Positions 47,034 through 56,007 of a stretch of DNA of 64,000 bases are shown here, one piece after another. The stretch lies in assembly GCA_934539295.1 (NCBI GenBank), contig CAKTCN010000014.1, positions 1-64,000 on the forward strand, given 5' to 3'. The notes below the pieces were generated by a model. That model had not been told where the DNA came from. It ran no database searches and saw nothing but the letters and a program-made list of their open reading frames with translations. The stretch is from an uncultured Allosphingosinicella sp. (GTDB lineage: Bacteria; Pseudomonadota; Alphaproteobacteria; Sphingomonadales; Sphingomonadaceae). Position numbers and translations under genes: made by a program. How positions within the stretch are numbered: position 1 is the stretch's first letter; each line of letters starts with the position of its first letter.

Positions 47034-49589
47034 GTGTCTCGTTCCGATCTACGCGGCAGCACCGCCGCGCCCATGTTCCTTGCCGTCGGCTGCGTCGGCT
47101 TCATCGCCTCCTCGCCCGCCATGGCGCAGACCGCGGAGCAGGAAGGCGTGCTCGGCGGCGTCACCGTCACCGACACGGCGATCGCCGAGGACACGCCCAA
47201 GGTCGAGGAAGCGGAATCGCCCAAGTTCACGCGCCCGCTGCTTGATACGCCCCAGACGATCACCGTCATCAGCAACCGCACGCTGCAGCAGCAGAACCTG
47301 CTGACCCTGCGCGAAGTGCTGAGCACCGTCCCGGGCATCACGTTCGCGGCCGGTGAAGGCGGCTTCGGCTATGGCGACCGCATCACCCTGCGCGGCTATA
47401 CTGCCAACAACGACATCTCGGTCGATGGCGTCCGCTCGGGCGCGGTGATGAACCGCAACGAGACCTACAATATCGAACAGGTGGAAGTGACCAACGGCGC
47501 CAACGGCGTGTTCAGCGGTGGTGGTTCGGTCGGTGGCACCATCAACCTGGTTACCAAAAAGCCGCTCGACGAAAACCAGTCGGTCATCAACGCCGGCATC
47601 GGCACGGATAATTATTACCGCGGCACGGTCGACATCAACCGCCTGGTCGGTGACGGCGTCGCCGTCCGCCTGAACGCTGTCTATCACGAGAATGAAGTAC
47701 CCGGCCGCCAGGTCGAATATTTTCAGCGCTGGGGCGTGGCCCCCGCAATCACCTTCGGCATCGACGGCCCGACCAGCGTCACGCTGCAATACGAGCATCT
47801 CGATGACGAGGGCATGCCGCAATATGGCTTGCGTTACTATCCGGACCTCGGCGGCTTTATCGAGCCGTTCAATACGGAGGGCTATTACGGCTTCGCCAAC
47901 GTCGACACGCAGCGCGCGAAGACGAACAGCGGACAGGCGATCATCGCGCATGAGTTCAGCGACAGCCTGCGCATCCGCAACCTGACCCGGGTCGAGGACA
48001 TCGCCCAATATACGGTGACAAGCCAGCCCAACGGCACCTTCTGCCTCGCCAACGGATTGCAGCCGACCGGCGCCGCCTGCACCGCAGCGATCCGCACGGT
48101 GGCGACGCCAGCCGGTTCGCCGCTCAACACGCTGACGATCCCGGCGGGCTATTACCTCCCGACCGGCGGGCGCGGCAACACGCGCTACATCAACAATCGC
48201 ACCGCCTATAACCAGCTCGATCTGTCGGGCGAGTTCGACACGGGCGGGATCGAGCATACCGCCGTGCTCGGCGGCTCGATCCTGTGGGAAAAGTACAGCC
48301 AGCTCAGCGGCAATCTGCTGCGCACCGCACAGGGCTTCGATCCTTATGCCGCGCCGTTCACCGGCACCGGAGCGACCGGCACGCCCAACCCGCTCTACAA
48401 TGCGGCCGCGAGCCTCGGCTTCTATTACCCGCTCGTGTCGATCGCGGACCCGAGCGGCGGCGCAGCCGGTCCGGCGGCGGCTGCCGGCGCGCTGCCGCGC
48501 GTCTACGGCACCAACGAATATGTCGGCCCGCGAAACTTCATCCGCGGCTCGCGCGCCGACGGCAAGCAGAGCAGCTACGCCGTCTACCTGTTCGACACGA
48601 TGAAGTTCAGCGACGCGTTCGAACTGAATGGCGGCGTCCGCTACGAGAAGTTCGAGGGTGAGAACAGCTCCATCACCTACAGCACCGCGCCCGGCGCGAC
48701 GCTCGGCAACGTCACCGCCGCGGGGACGCCGTTCAGGTCAGAAGACTCGCTTTTCTCCTACCGCATCGGCGCGGTCTTCAAGCCTTCCGAAAACAGCAGC
48801 ATCTACGCCGCGTTCGGCAACAGCGAAACGCCTTCCAAGGCGTCGGTCGACGGCGCCTGCGCGGCCAACAATTGCAACGTCGAACCGGAATCGGCCAAGA
48901 ATTACGAGATCGGTGCCAAGATCGACCTGTTCGGCGACGCGCTGCAGCTCTCCGCCGCGATCTTCCGCAACGAGCGTGACAAGTATCGCGTCGCCTCGGG
49001 CGATCCGACGGTGCCGGACCAGGTGCTCGACGGCCATTCGCGTGTCGACGGCATCGCCCTTGGCGCGGTCGGCAACATCACGTCGGAATGGTCGATCTCG
49101 GCCAACTACACCTATCTGGACAGCGAACTGATCCAGAGCGTGTCGGACTTCTGCCTCGCCAATCCCGGCTTCACGCCGCCGGCCGTTCCCGGGCAGCCGG
49201 CGCCCACGCCGACCTGCTCGAACACGGCAGCCGACCCGGATCCGGCAGCGGGCACCCTGCTCCCGGCGACGCCCAAGCATTCGGGCAGCCTGTTCACGTC
49301 CTACCGCTTCCCGTTCGGGCTGGAGGCAGGCTACGGCTTCACCTATCAGGGCCGCCACGCGCTCAACCCCACCGCGACCGGGACCACGCCCGTCTACTTC
49401 GTTCCGGATTACCTGACCCACAGGTTCATGCTGAACTACATGTTCAATGATGCCCTGTCGGCGCAGCTCAACATCCAGAACTTCACCAACGAGCGTTACG
49501 CCACCACCGTGCGCACCGCCGTCGGCGGCAGCTGGGCCCAGCCCGGCGTCGACCGTCAGGCCGTGCTGACGATTGGCTACCGCTTCTAA
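47034..49589 (+). CDS. TonB-dependent siderophore receptor
   Basis: An 851-residue outer-membrane receptor: signal peptide to about residue 31 (FIASSPAMAQ), plug domain (RPLLDTPQTITVISNRTLQQ, in part; LRGYTANNDISVDGVRSGAV; EVTNGANGVFSGGGSVGGTINLVTK, in part), and a 22-strand barrel ending LTIGYRF. The plug matches ferric-catecholate receptors of the Fiu/CirA type. It starts at a GTG at 47034 after AAAGGGGAAA. TonB and a PiuC hydroxylase follow, the same partners as Fiu-YbiX in enterobacteria. Candidate Fur boxes flank it. Confidence 0.92.
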   Translation: MSRSDLRGSTAAPMFLAVGCVGFIASSPAMAQTAEQEGVLGGVTVTDTAIAEDTPKVEEAESPKFTRPLLDTPQTITVISNRTLQQQNLLTLREVLSTVPGITFAAGEGGFGYGDRITLRGYTANNDISVDGVRSGAVMNRNETYNIEQVEVTNGANGVFSGGGSVGGTINLVTKKPLDENQSVINAGIGTDNYYRGTVDINRLVGDGVAVRLNAVYHENEVPGRQVEYFQRWGVAPAITFGIDGPTSVTLQYEHLDDEGMPQYGLRYYPDLGGFIEPFNTEGYYGFANVDTQRAKTNSGQAIIAHEFSDSLRIRNLTRVEDIAQYTVTSQPNGTFCLANGLQPTGAACTAAIRTVATPAGSPLNTLTIPAGYYLPTGGRGNTRYINNRTAYNQLDLSGEFDTGGIEHTAVLGGSILWEKYSQLSGNLLRTAQGFDPYAAPFTGTGATGTPNPLYNAAASLGFYYPLVSIADPSGGAAGPAAAAGALPRVYGTNEYVGPRNFIRGSRADGKQSSYAVYLFDTMKFSDAFELNGGVRYEKFEGENSSITYSTAPGATLGNVTAAGTPFRSEDSLFSYRIGAVFKPSENSSIYAAFGNSETPSKASVDGACAANNCNVEPESAKNYEIGAKIDLFGDALQLSAAIFRNERDKYRVASGDPTVPDQVLDGHSRVDGIALGAVGNITSEWSISANYTYLDSELIQSVSDFCLANPGFTPPAVPGQPAPTPTCSNTAADPDPAAGTLLPATPKHSGSLFTSYRFPFGLEAGYGFTYQGRHALNPTATGTTPVYFVPDYLTHRFMLNYMFNDALSAQLNIQNFTNERYATTVRTAVGGSWAQPGVDRQAVLTIGYRF

Positions 49590-49598
49590 GATGAGCGG

Positions 49599-49623
49599 GG
49601 CCGCCTGCTTCATACAGGCGGCC
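49599..49623 (+). terminator. Hairpin after the siderophore receptor gene
   Basis: GGCCGCCTG (49599-49607) and CAGGCGGCC (49615-49623) form a perfect 9-bp stem nine bases past the stop codon, followed by TCGTCCTT. A weak intrinsic terminator or a stabilising hairpin, placed just before the next Fur-like site. Confidence 0.6.
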
Positions 49624-49630
49624 TCGTCCT

Positions 49631-49645
49631 TGCGATTGATTCGCA
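49631..49645. promoter_or_regulatory. Fur-box-like site before the second tonB
   Basis: TGCGATTGATTCGCA has perfect inverted arms TGCGA and TCGCA with a 5-base centre, 43 bases upstream of the tonB start. It is close to the site at 46971 and to those at 55981 and 56008, which suggests a common iron-responsive regulator. Confidence 0.65.
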
Positions 49646-49687
49646 TTAGAAAAAGGCGTAGGCGACAGCCAACAGGGATCAGAGGCT

Positions 49688-50464
49688 ATGCACGTGGCTT
49701 TCGGCCAATTCTCGTCCGCACGCCCGGCCGATGCGGACGTTCACGTCGATCTGCGCAACGATGGCACGCCGTTGCAGGCCGTGTCTTGGCAGCCCAGCAG
49801 CTACGGCGGCGGGCGCCGCTTCAGCGCCGGATCGATCGCGGTGGTTGCGGGCATCCACGCTGCCTTGTTCGCCGCCCTGATCTCACTCGACATCGTGCCG
49901 GTCGGCAAGGCCAAGGTCGCGCCGACGGTGGTCGAGATGCTCGACATGCCGGAGGAGCCGCCGCCTTCCGCACCGCCGCCTCCGCCCACCGAGCAGGCGA
50001 CGCCAGAGCCGCTCAATCCCATCCAGACGCCGATCGTATCACCTCCGCCGATCGTGCGCACCCTGTCGGCGCCGCCGCCCGTGCTGGCCGCGGCGCGTGC
50101 AATGCCCGAACCGCCGGCGCCCGTCGCCAAGGCAGCCGCCGCTCCCCCGGCACCGCCCGCACCCGCCCAGGAGGGTCCGGTCAAGGCTGGCGACCTGTCT
50201 TCCAAGATGCTGGCCGGAAAGCCGCCCAAATATCCGATCGAATCGCGGAAGAAGAAGGAGCAGGGCACTGTCCTCCTCACCGTTTTGCTCGACCTTGGTG
50301 GATCCGTCTCCGAAATCTCCGTGGCGCGTAGCAGCGGGCACCAGCGACTCGACAAGGCCGCCCTCGACGCAGTGCGCCGGTGGCGTTGGTCGCCCACCAT
50401 GCGCGACGGCGCACCGGTGATGGTGCGGGGCACCGTCCAGATTCCCTTCATCCTTACCGTCTGA
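49688..50464 (+). CDS. tonB: Energy transducer TonB of the iron cluster
   Basis: A 258-residue TonB: an unusual 48-residue cytoplasmic leader, one membrane helix (SIAVVAGIHAALFAALISLD), a proline-rich span (EEPPPSAPPPPPTEQATPEP), a Pro/Ala linker and the C-terminal domain with KYPIESRKKKEQGTVLL and ALDAVRRWRWSP. It is likely dedicated to the upstream siderophore receptor; exbB/exbD are not adjacent. It ends 12 bases before the PiuC gene. Confidence 0.92.
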   Translation: MHVAFGQFSSARPADADVHVDLRNDGTPLQAVSWQPSSYGGGRRFSAGSIAVVAGIHAALFAALISLDIVPVGKAKVAPTVVEMLDMPEEPPPSAPPPPPTEQATPEPLNPIQTPIVSPPPIVRTLSAPPPVLAAARAMPEPPAPVAKAAAAPPAPPAPAQEGPVKAGDLSSKMLAGKPPKYPIESRKKKEQGTVLLTVLLDLGGSVSEISVARSSGHQRLDKAALDAVRRWRWSPTMRDGAPVMVRGTVQIPFILTV

Positions 50465-50476
50465 AGCCGCCCGTCC

Positions 50477-51160
50477 ATGATGATCTCGATCCCCGGACTG
50501 CTCGATGCCGAGCGCCTGGCGCATGTCCGCCGCCTCGTCACCGATGCACAGTGGGTGGACGGCAACGTTACCTCTGGCCACCAATCCGCGCTCGCCAAGC
50601 GCAACACCCAATTGCCCGAAGACAGCGCCGCGGCGCGCGAAGCTGGCGCGATCGTCCTCGAAGCGCTCGGCCGGTCGCCCCTGTTCATCGCCGCCGCCTT
50701 GCCGCTCAAGGTGTTTCCGCCCTTGTTCAATTCCTACGAAGGCGGTGAGAATTTCGACATTCACGTCGACAATGCGATCCGCATCCAGCGCGGCACCGAC
50801 TTCCGCATCCGCAGCGATCTTTCGGCCACGCTCTTCCTGAGCGATCCAGAGGATTATGATGGCGGCGAACTTACGGTCGAGGACCAGTTCGGCGTTCAGC
50901 AGGTGAAGCTCGCCGCCGGCGACATGATCCTCTACCCCGCCTCCAGCCTCCACCGCGTCACCCCCGTAACGCGCGGGCGCAGGATTGCCTCCTTCTTCTG
51001 GATCCAGTCGATGGTGCGCGACGATAATGCACGACGCATCCTGTTCGACCTCGACCAGGCGACCCAGGCGGTGGCCGCCGACAAGGGTCAGAGTGATCGG
51101 TCGGTGGTGCAGCTGACCGGAGTCTACCACAACCTTCTGAGGCGCTGGGCCGACGCCTGA
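50477..51160 (+). CDS. piuC: Fe2+-dependent PKHD-type hydroxylase, PiuC/YbiX
   Basis: A 227-residue 2-oxoglutarate/Fe(II)-type dioxygenase. Iron ligands H96 and D98 (FDIHVDNAI) and H159 (SSLHRV), with R168/R169 near as 2-oxoglutarate ligand ([11 protein letters not shown]). YbiX/PiuC proteins are encoded next to Fiu-type receptors and may process siderophore-linked compounds. The third gene of the receptor-TonB-PiuC set; expression is probably iron-repressed. Confidence 0.92.
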   Translation: MMISIPGLLDAERLAHVRRLVTDAQWVDGNVTSGHQSALAKRNTQLPEDSAAAREAGAIVLEALGRSPLFIAAALPLKVFPPLFNSYEGGENFDIHVDNAIRIQRGTDFRIRSDLSATLFLSDPEDYDGGELTVEDQFGVQQVKLAAGDMILYPASSLHRVTPVTRGRRIASFFWIQSMVRDDNARRILFDLDQATQAVAADKGQSDRSVVQLTGVYHNLLRRWADA

Positions 51161-51263
51161 CGCGTCGAGCCTAGACAATCTCACCCGAATATCACCCGCC
51201 GCTCATGCCGATCGCAGCGGCCTGCGCCAGCCTGCTCCCTCAATCGACCAAGGGAGACAGGCA

Positions 51264-52907
51264 GTGACGTTCATCCACTTAATCGGCACGATGGCGGTCA
51301 TGACCGCGCCCGTTGCCCCACAAACCGAATTCGCGAGCAAGGCATCCGCCCTCGTCGAGGCCGCATTCCCGGCGAAAGGCCCCGGCGCGGCAATGATCGT
51401 CACCCGAGGCGGCCAGACGCTCTATGCCGGCGGACGGGGCGTGTCCGACATCGACACTGCGCGACCGATCACGCCCGACACCAGCTTCCGCCTCGGCTCG
51501 ATCACCAAGCAATTCACCGCTGCCATCATCCTGCAACTGGCCGCCGAAAGTCGCCTCTCGCTCGACGATCCACTTTCCCGCTTCCTTCCCGGTTTTGCGC
51601 AGCCCACTGCCGGTGCCACCGTGCGCCAGCTCCTCAACCACACGTCCGGCGTGATGGATTTCACCAAGATCCCGGGATGGATGCTGAGCGCGCCTTCGCT
51701 GCGCCCCAACAGCAGTGCGTACCTCGTCGCATTGATGCGGGATCGCCGGGCCGTGTCGCCGCCCGGCACGCGGTGGGAGTATAATAATGGCGGATACGTG
51801 CTCCTTGGCGCCATAATCGAGGAGGTGACGGGCCAGCCGTGGCACCAAGCGGTGACGGAGCGCATCGCCAAGCCGCTCGGCCTTACCACCCTGCGCTATG
51901 CCGCGGAGGAAGGTGGTCCCGAGCGCGCCCGCGGCTACAGCCAAATCGACGGCAGGGTGCAATCGTCCAGCGGCGTCCACATCAGCGTCGCCCATGCGGC
52001 CGGCGCCCTGGTCGCCAGCGCAGCCGACCTCGCCCGCTGGTCGCAGGCGCTGCACGGGGGCAAGGTCGTAACGCCCGCTTTGTACCGGGAGATGGTGGCA
52101 CCTGCGCGCCTCGCCGACGGCAGCACCGAGCGCTACGGCTTCGGCTTCCGCCTGCTCTCGATCCGCGGTCGTCCGGCCATTGTTCATGGCGGGGCGGGGC
52201 GGGGGATCGACACCGATGCCGTCTACATTCCCTCGGACGACCTGTTCGTCGCCGTGCTCGCCAACAGCGACGATCCGGCAACCGATCCGTCCGATCTCAC
52301 GCGCCGCCTCGCTGCCTTGGCGCTTGGTGAACCCATTCCGATCCTCACCCGCGCCGACGTCGATCCAGCCAGCCTCGAGCCCCTGTTCGGCGCCTACAGC
52401 GCAGACCAGGGTCCCCCGCGCCGCTTTTTCGGCCGCGACGGCAAGCTCTACATCGGCCGCGGTGACGAGGAGATGGAGGTCCTTCCCGCCGGCGACGATC
52501 GCTTCTTCCTCGCCGTCGCTCCGCTCGACTGGTTCCGCATCAAGCGCGGGGCCGAAAACAAACACGTGATGGAGGTGCACCGCATGGAAGCCGCGGCGCC
52601 CGACCGCGCCGTCCGCACCGGACCTGTGCCGCCTGCCTTCAGCGTCGATGCCGCGACGCTGCGCAGCTACGCTGGCACCTACCAGACCGAGGGGCCGAAG
52701 CTGGCCGTCACCCTGCGTGAAGACGGGCGGCTCACCATAGCTCAGGATGGCGGCAGGGCCATGCCGATGCGACCGGTTTCCCCCACGGAATTCAGGATTG
52801 ACGGTCAGCCGATGCGGATCGTCTTCCACCCGGATGGCGGCAGGACCGATCGCTTCACTCTTTATCGCGGCGCACGCGAACTGCACGGCCAGCGTCTGGC
52901 TGAATGA
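51264..52907 (+). CDS. Serine hydrolase, beta-lactamase (class C/EstB-like) family
   Basis: A 547-residue penicillin-binding-protein-like hydrolase. Active-site S-x-x-K in RLGSITKQFTAAI, the Tyr motif in WEYNNGGYVL, and HGGAGRGIDT as the third motif. A C-terminal extension (after about residue 370) is beta-rich, as in DUF3471-like tails. Starts at GTG 51264 after AGGGAGA. Could be an esterase, peptidase or D-aminopeptidase; no evidence for true beta-lactamase action. It has an N-terminal hydrophobic stretch that may act as a short signal peptide (uncertain). It separates the two halves of the iron region. Confidence 0.85.
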   Translation: MTFIHLIGTMAVMTAPVAPQTEFASKASALVEAAFPAKGPGAAMIVTRGGQTLYAGGRGVSDIDTARPITPDTSFRLGSITKQFTAAIILQLAAESRLSLDDPLSRFLPGFAQPTAGATVRQLLNHTSGVMDFTKIPGWMLSAPSLRPNSSAYLVALMRDRRAVSPPGTRWEYNNGGYVLLGAIIEEVTGQPWHQAVTERIAKPLGLTTLRYAAEEGGPERARGYSQIDGRVQSSSGVHISVAHAAGALVASAADLARWSQALHGGKVVTPALYREMVAPARLADGSTERYGFGFRLLSIRGRPAIVHGGAGRGIDTDAVYIPSDDLFVAVLANSDDPATDPSDLTRRLAALALGEPIPILTRADVDPASLEPLFGAYSADQGPPRRFFGRDGKLYIGRGDEEMEVLPAGDDRFFLAVAPLDWFRIKRGAENKHVMEVHRMEAAAPDRAVRTGPVPPAFSVDAATLRSYAGTYQTEGPKLAVTLREDGRLTIAQDGGRAMPMRPVSPTEFRIDGQPMRIVFHPDGGRTDRFTLYRGARELHGQRLAE

Positions 52908-52914
52908 TGAGGCT

Positions 52915-53817
52915 CTAGCCGAGCATGGCGGCGAGCGCGGGCGAGACGATCTCGCGCATGCCGCCATCCTCGCGCACCAGCCAGCGGCAGGCGATTCCGC
53001 GTTCATCGGCGAACCGCAGCCCCGCATCCGGGCCGAGCACCGTGACTGCCGTCGCATAAGCGTCCGCCATCATGCAGCTGGCGTGGAGGACGGTTGCCGA
53101 TGCGACACCGTTGACAAGCGGCGCTCCGGTGCGCGGATCGATGGTGTGCGCGAAGCTCTGCCCGTCATATTCCCGGAAGCGGCGGTAATCGCCCGATGTT
53201 GCGATCGCCAGACCATGCAGGGCGGCGCGGATCGGCGGCACGTCGCTGCCGGGTGGCGCTTCGAAGTCCACCCACCAGGGCTGGCCGTCGGGCTTGATAC
53301 CCTCGCCCACCAGCTCGCCGCCAATCTCGGCCAGGAAGCTGCGCACGCCATGCTCGCGCAGCAGCCCTGCAAGGCGGTCGGCCGCATGTCCCTTGGCGAT
53401 GCCGGAGAAATCCAGCGCAACACCCGGCTGAAACGCCCGCTGCGCCGCCAGGTCGAGGCGCAAATCCTCCCATCGCGGTCCGCCGAGCAGGCCGGCAATC
53501 ACTTCGTGTGGCGGAGGCGTGCCGGCCGCTCCAGCCGGCCCGAACCCCCATCGATCCACCAGCATGCCCAATGCCGGATCGAACGCCCCGCCACTTTCGC
53601 GCGCGACATCAAGCGCAGCGGTCAGCACCGCGAAGAAGGAGGGCGGGAGCACGTGCCAGCTGCCGGGCGCAGATGCGTTGAAGCGGCTGATCGCCGAATA
53701 GTGTTCCCAGTTGCTCATCTCGGCGATGATGCCGGCGAACAGCGCCTCGATGTCCGGCAGCAGCGCGTCGAGCGCAGCCTGGCTTGCGACCGCGCGGACG
53801 CTCCACTCGGTTCCCAT
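52915..53817 (-). CDS. apbE: FAD:protein FMN transferase ApbE
   Basis: A 300-residue (from the only ATG) flavin transferase that attaches FMN to Thr of periplasmic partners. Motifs: MGTEWSVRAV, DFSGIAKGHAADRLAGLL, EIGGELVGEG, HTIDPRTGAPLVNGV and MADAYATAVTVLG. The open frame continues upstream for 31 sense codons reading ...GAHVGALGGAT before MGTEWSV; family members usually have this GGxTMGT context, so the true start may be a CTG at 53917 that overlaps the DUF4198 stop (CTGA). No ATG, GTG or TTG exists there. Its neighbour DUF2271 carries a flavinylation motif. Confidence 0.9.
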   Translation of the reverse strand: MGTEWSVRAVASQAALDALLPDIEALFAGIIAEMSNWEHYSAISRFNASAPGSWHVLPPSFFAVLTAALDVARESGGAFDPALGMLVDRWGFGPAGAAGTPPPHEVIAGLLGGPRWEDLRLDLAAQRAFQPGVALDFSGIAKGHAADRLAGLLREHGVRSFLAEIGGELVGEGIKPDGQPWWVDFEAPPGSDVPPIRAALHGLAIATSGDYRRFREYDGQSFAHTIDPRTGAPLVNGVASATVLHASCMMADAYATAVTVLGPDAGLRFADERGIACRWLVREDGGMREIVSPALAAMLG

Positions 53818-53912
53818 CGTCGCCCCGCCCAGGGCGCCGACATGCGCCCCCGCCTCCCGCAGCCCGAAGGCGGCGGGGGACAGGCTCAGCGGTATCGCGA
53901 TGCGGGCGTCGT

Positions 53913-54746
53913 TCAGGGCGCCTGGACTTCCAGCGTGGTGACGTAGCTCATCCGCTTGGCAGGCGCTGCCGCCGGGGCCGCGCCCGGGGCGCCGCGACCG
54001 CCGCCGATGCTGGCGTTGAGCCAGTACATGCCGGGCTCGGGCCAGCTGATCGTGACTTCGCCATTGGCGTCGGTCGTAACCTTGCGGTCATTGAGCTGGT
54101 CGCGATAGCGCACGCCGCCCGGCACCACTTCGATCTCGAGGTTCGCGGCGGGCTTGCCGTCCGCCAGGAAGCGGAAGCGTGCATCCTCGCCCACCACCAG
54201 GTCGTTGGGATGGGTGATCGGCTGCATCTCCAGGCCCTGGCCGGTCGGCTTAAGCACGCCATCGGTCGGTTCGCCCGAAGTCACGAAGATCTCGTTGCGG
54301 CCGCTGCTCTCGCTCACCTGCACGTCGGTTGCGCCAGCTGGGATCACCGTTGCCAGCTGCTCCTTGGTCGTGCCGCGCGGCAGGCGCGTTTCGGTGCCGT
54401 TGAGCTTGTAGCTGCCCATCACACCGGTGGTGACGTTGGCGATCTTGTACGTGCCCTTCTGCGTCAGGTGCACGTCGAACGTGCTGCGATAGCGGCCCGT
54501 CGCGGCATTCTCGATCTTGGCCTCACTACCGTCGGGGAACCACGCCTTGATGTTGTCGGTGCGCATCGGGAAATGTTCGAAATAGAACAGGTCGTTGGAG
54601 ATGGCGGCGTCCACCGTCACCCATACGTCGTCGCCCGACAGGCTGGTGGCGGACGGCAGCATCCACTGGCGATGCGCCTGCGCGGAAGTGGCGGTAAGGC
54701 CGATGGCGGCGACGGCGGCCAGGATGCGGCCGATGCGAATGGTCAT
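53913..54746 (-). CDS. DUF4198 periplasmic protein
   Basis: A 277-residue secreted protein: signal peptide ending SAQA-HRQW, then the DUF4198 pattern (HRQWMLPSATSLSGDDVWVTV in part, FYFEHFPMRTDNIKAWFPDG in part, GTYKIANVTTGVMGSYKLNG). The C-terminal part looks like an Ig-like/transthyretin-type domain (TTDANGEVTISWPEPGMYWL) with an Ala/Pro tail. Such proteins are linked to metal uptake. Together with ApbE, DUF2271 and PepSY it forms a conserved periplasmic cluster. Co-transcribed with DUF2271 (25 bases apart). Confidence 0.88.
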   Translation of the reverse strand: MTIRIGRILAAVAAIGLTATSAQAHRQWMLPSATSLSGDDVWVTVDAAISNDLFYFEHFPMRTDNIKAWFPDGSEAKIENAATGRYRSTFDVHLTQKGTYKIANVTTGVMGSYKLNGTETRLPRGTTKEQLATVIPAGATDVQVSESSGRNEIFVTSGEPTDGVLKPTGQGLEMQPITHPNDLVVGEDARFRFLADGKPAANLEIEVVPGGVRYRDQLNDRKVTTDANGEVTISWPEPGMYWLNASIGGGRGAPGAAPAAAPAKRMSYVTTLEVQAP

Positions 54747-54771
54747 GGTGGTCCCTCCCTTGAAGGTCTGA

Positions 54772-55305
54772 TTAGCGCTTGATGACGGCAGTGACGGCGC
54801 CCAGCTCGGCCTTCCCCGATGCGCGCACGGTCTGGTTGCCCTTGGCCGGCCAGGTGAAGGGCAGGCTGACGATCTCGCGCCCGCCGACTTCGCGAGACGC
54901 CTCGACCTTCATCACATATTCGCCCGGCGCCAGATTGCCCAAGGGACCGCGGCCTGCGGTGAAGCTGATCTTCTGAGCGCCCGGCGCCCGGGTCGCGCCC
55001 GTGATGCCGTCTGCCGGGAACTTGAGCGTGCGACCGCTCACCCGCCACCAGGTGCGGATGTCGCGCAGCCACTTGGTGCCTTCGTTCGCCTTCATGTCAT
55101 GGTCGTACCACACGGCGAGGTTGCGCACCGCGCCGCCCGCCTTGGGCTCGATCCAGATCGCTACGTAGGGACGATGATATTCGGCCACGTTGAGGCGCGG
55201 AATGGTGACGGTGACGTCGATGCCGGCCGCGTGTGCCGGCACTGCCACGAGGGCGGCCGAGCCGATCGGCAGGGCAGTGAGGAACGTGCTGTAGCTGGGT
55301 TTCAT
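54772..55305 (-). CDS. DUF2271 protein, probable flavinylated electron carrier
   Basis: A 177-residue secreted protein with signal peptide ending PAHA-AGID (about residue 26). DUF2271 pattern: YHRPYVAIWIEPKAGGAVRN, LAVWYDHDMKANEGTKWLRD and TWWRVSG. Residues D99-T105 read DGITGAT, which matches the FMN attachment motif of RnfG/NqrC-type proteins; T105 would be the FMN-bearing residue and ApbE, two genes downstream, the enzyme. This suggests an electron carrier in the periplasm, possibly for ferric reduction. The modification is inferred, not shown. Confidence 0.85.
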   Translation of the reverse strand: MKPSYSTFLTALPIGSAALVAVPAHAAGIDVTVTIPRLNVAEYHRPYVAIWIEPKAGGAVRNLAVWYDHDMKANEGTKWLRDIRTWWRVSGRTLKFPADGITGATRAPGAQKISFTAGRGPLGNLAPGEYVMKVEASREVGGREIVSLPFTWPAKGNQTVRASGKAELGAVTAVIKR

Positions 55306-55312
55306 GGACACC

Positions 55313-55966
55313 TCAGTGGATGAAGAAGGCGGCGATGAGCGCCGGAATGATGAAGCCGAGCGCCACCAGCGGCCAGGTCGACGGGCGATTCTTGCTGTGC
55401 AGCCACAACAGCACCAGGCCCGTGATGGCGAACACCAGGCTTGCCACAGCAAAGATGTCGATGAACCATTTCCACGCCGTTCCGCTATTGCGGCCCTTGT
55501 GAAGGTCGTTGAGGTACGACACCCAGCCGCGGTCGGTATTCTCGGTCAGCGCCTCGCCGGTGGTGCGATCGATCGACACCCACCCGTCGCCGCCCGGGCG
55601 AGGCAACGGCAGGTAGACTTCCTCCGCCGACCATTCCGCCTCCCCCGTGCCGCGCACGTCGAATTGCCCGGCGACCCATTCGGCGATCGGTGCCGGCAGC
55701 GGCTTCTTGACGTCGCCAGCATCGTCCGGTGCGATCTGCGGCAGCAGTTCGGCGGGCAGTTGCGCGCTGCGTTCCGTCACGACCGGCGACGCCTCGATCT
55801 CCGCCGCGTGATTGAGCGTGATGCCGGTGACCGTGAACAGCAACAGTCCGATAAGCGCGATCGCCGAACTGATCCAATGCCAGGTGTGGAGCTGCTTCAG
55901 CCAGAAGGCCTTGCGCTTCTTCTTGGGTGCGGTGGGGGCGCGCTTGGTCGGCGTCACGGCGTTCAT
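55313..55966 (-). CDS. PepSY-associated transmembrane protein
   Basis: A 217-residue inner-membrane protein. A Lys-rich N-terminus, helix one (WISSAIALIGLLLFTVTGITL), a periplasmic domain of about 110 residues, then two helices (IFAVASLVFAITGLVLLWLH and PLVALGFIIPALIAAFFI). It has HTWHW and LHKGRN, matching the PepSY_TM family linked to heme- or flavin-dependent transmembrane electron transfer (His as possible heme ligands). First gene of the PepSY-DUF2271-DUF4198-ApbE unit. The start at 55966 is favoured; an earlier ATG at 56029 would overlap the Fur-like boxes. Confidence 0.87.
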   Translation of the reverse strand: MNAVTPTKRAPTAPKKKRKAFWLKQLHTWHWISSAIALIGLLLFTVTGITLNHAAEIEASPVVTERSAQLPAELLPQIAPDDAGDVKKPLPAPIAEWVAGQFDVRGTGEAEWSAEEVYLPLPRPGGDGWVSIDRTTGEALTENTDRGWVSYLNDLHKGRNSGTAWKWFIDIFAVASLVFAITGLVLLWLHSKNRPSTWPLVALGFIIPALIAAFFIH

Positions 55967-55980
55967 GACGGCCCCATAAC

Positions 55981-55994
55981 GCGAGCCATTCGCA
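55981..55994. promoter_or_regulatory. Fur-box-like site, PepSY operon, proximal
   Basis: On the minus strand TGCGAATGGCTCGC, 15 bases upstream of the PepSY start. The arms TGCGA and TCGC are inverted. It is the first of two tandem sites. Confidence 0.6.
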
Positions 55995-56007
55995 ATTACA
56001 ACGTTCT

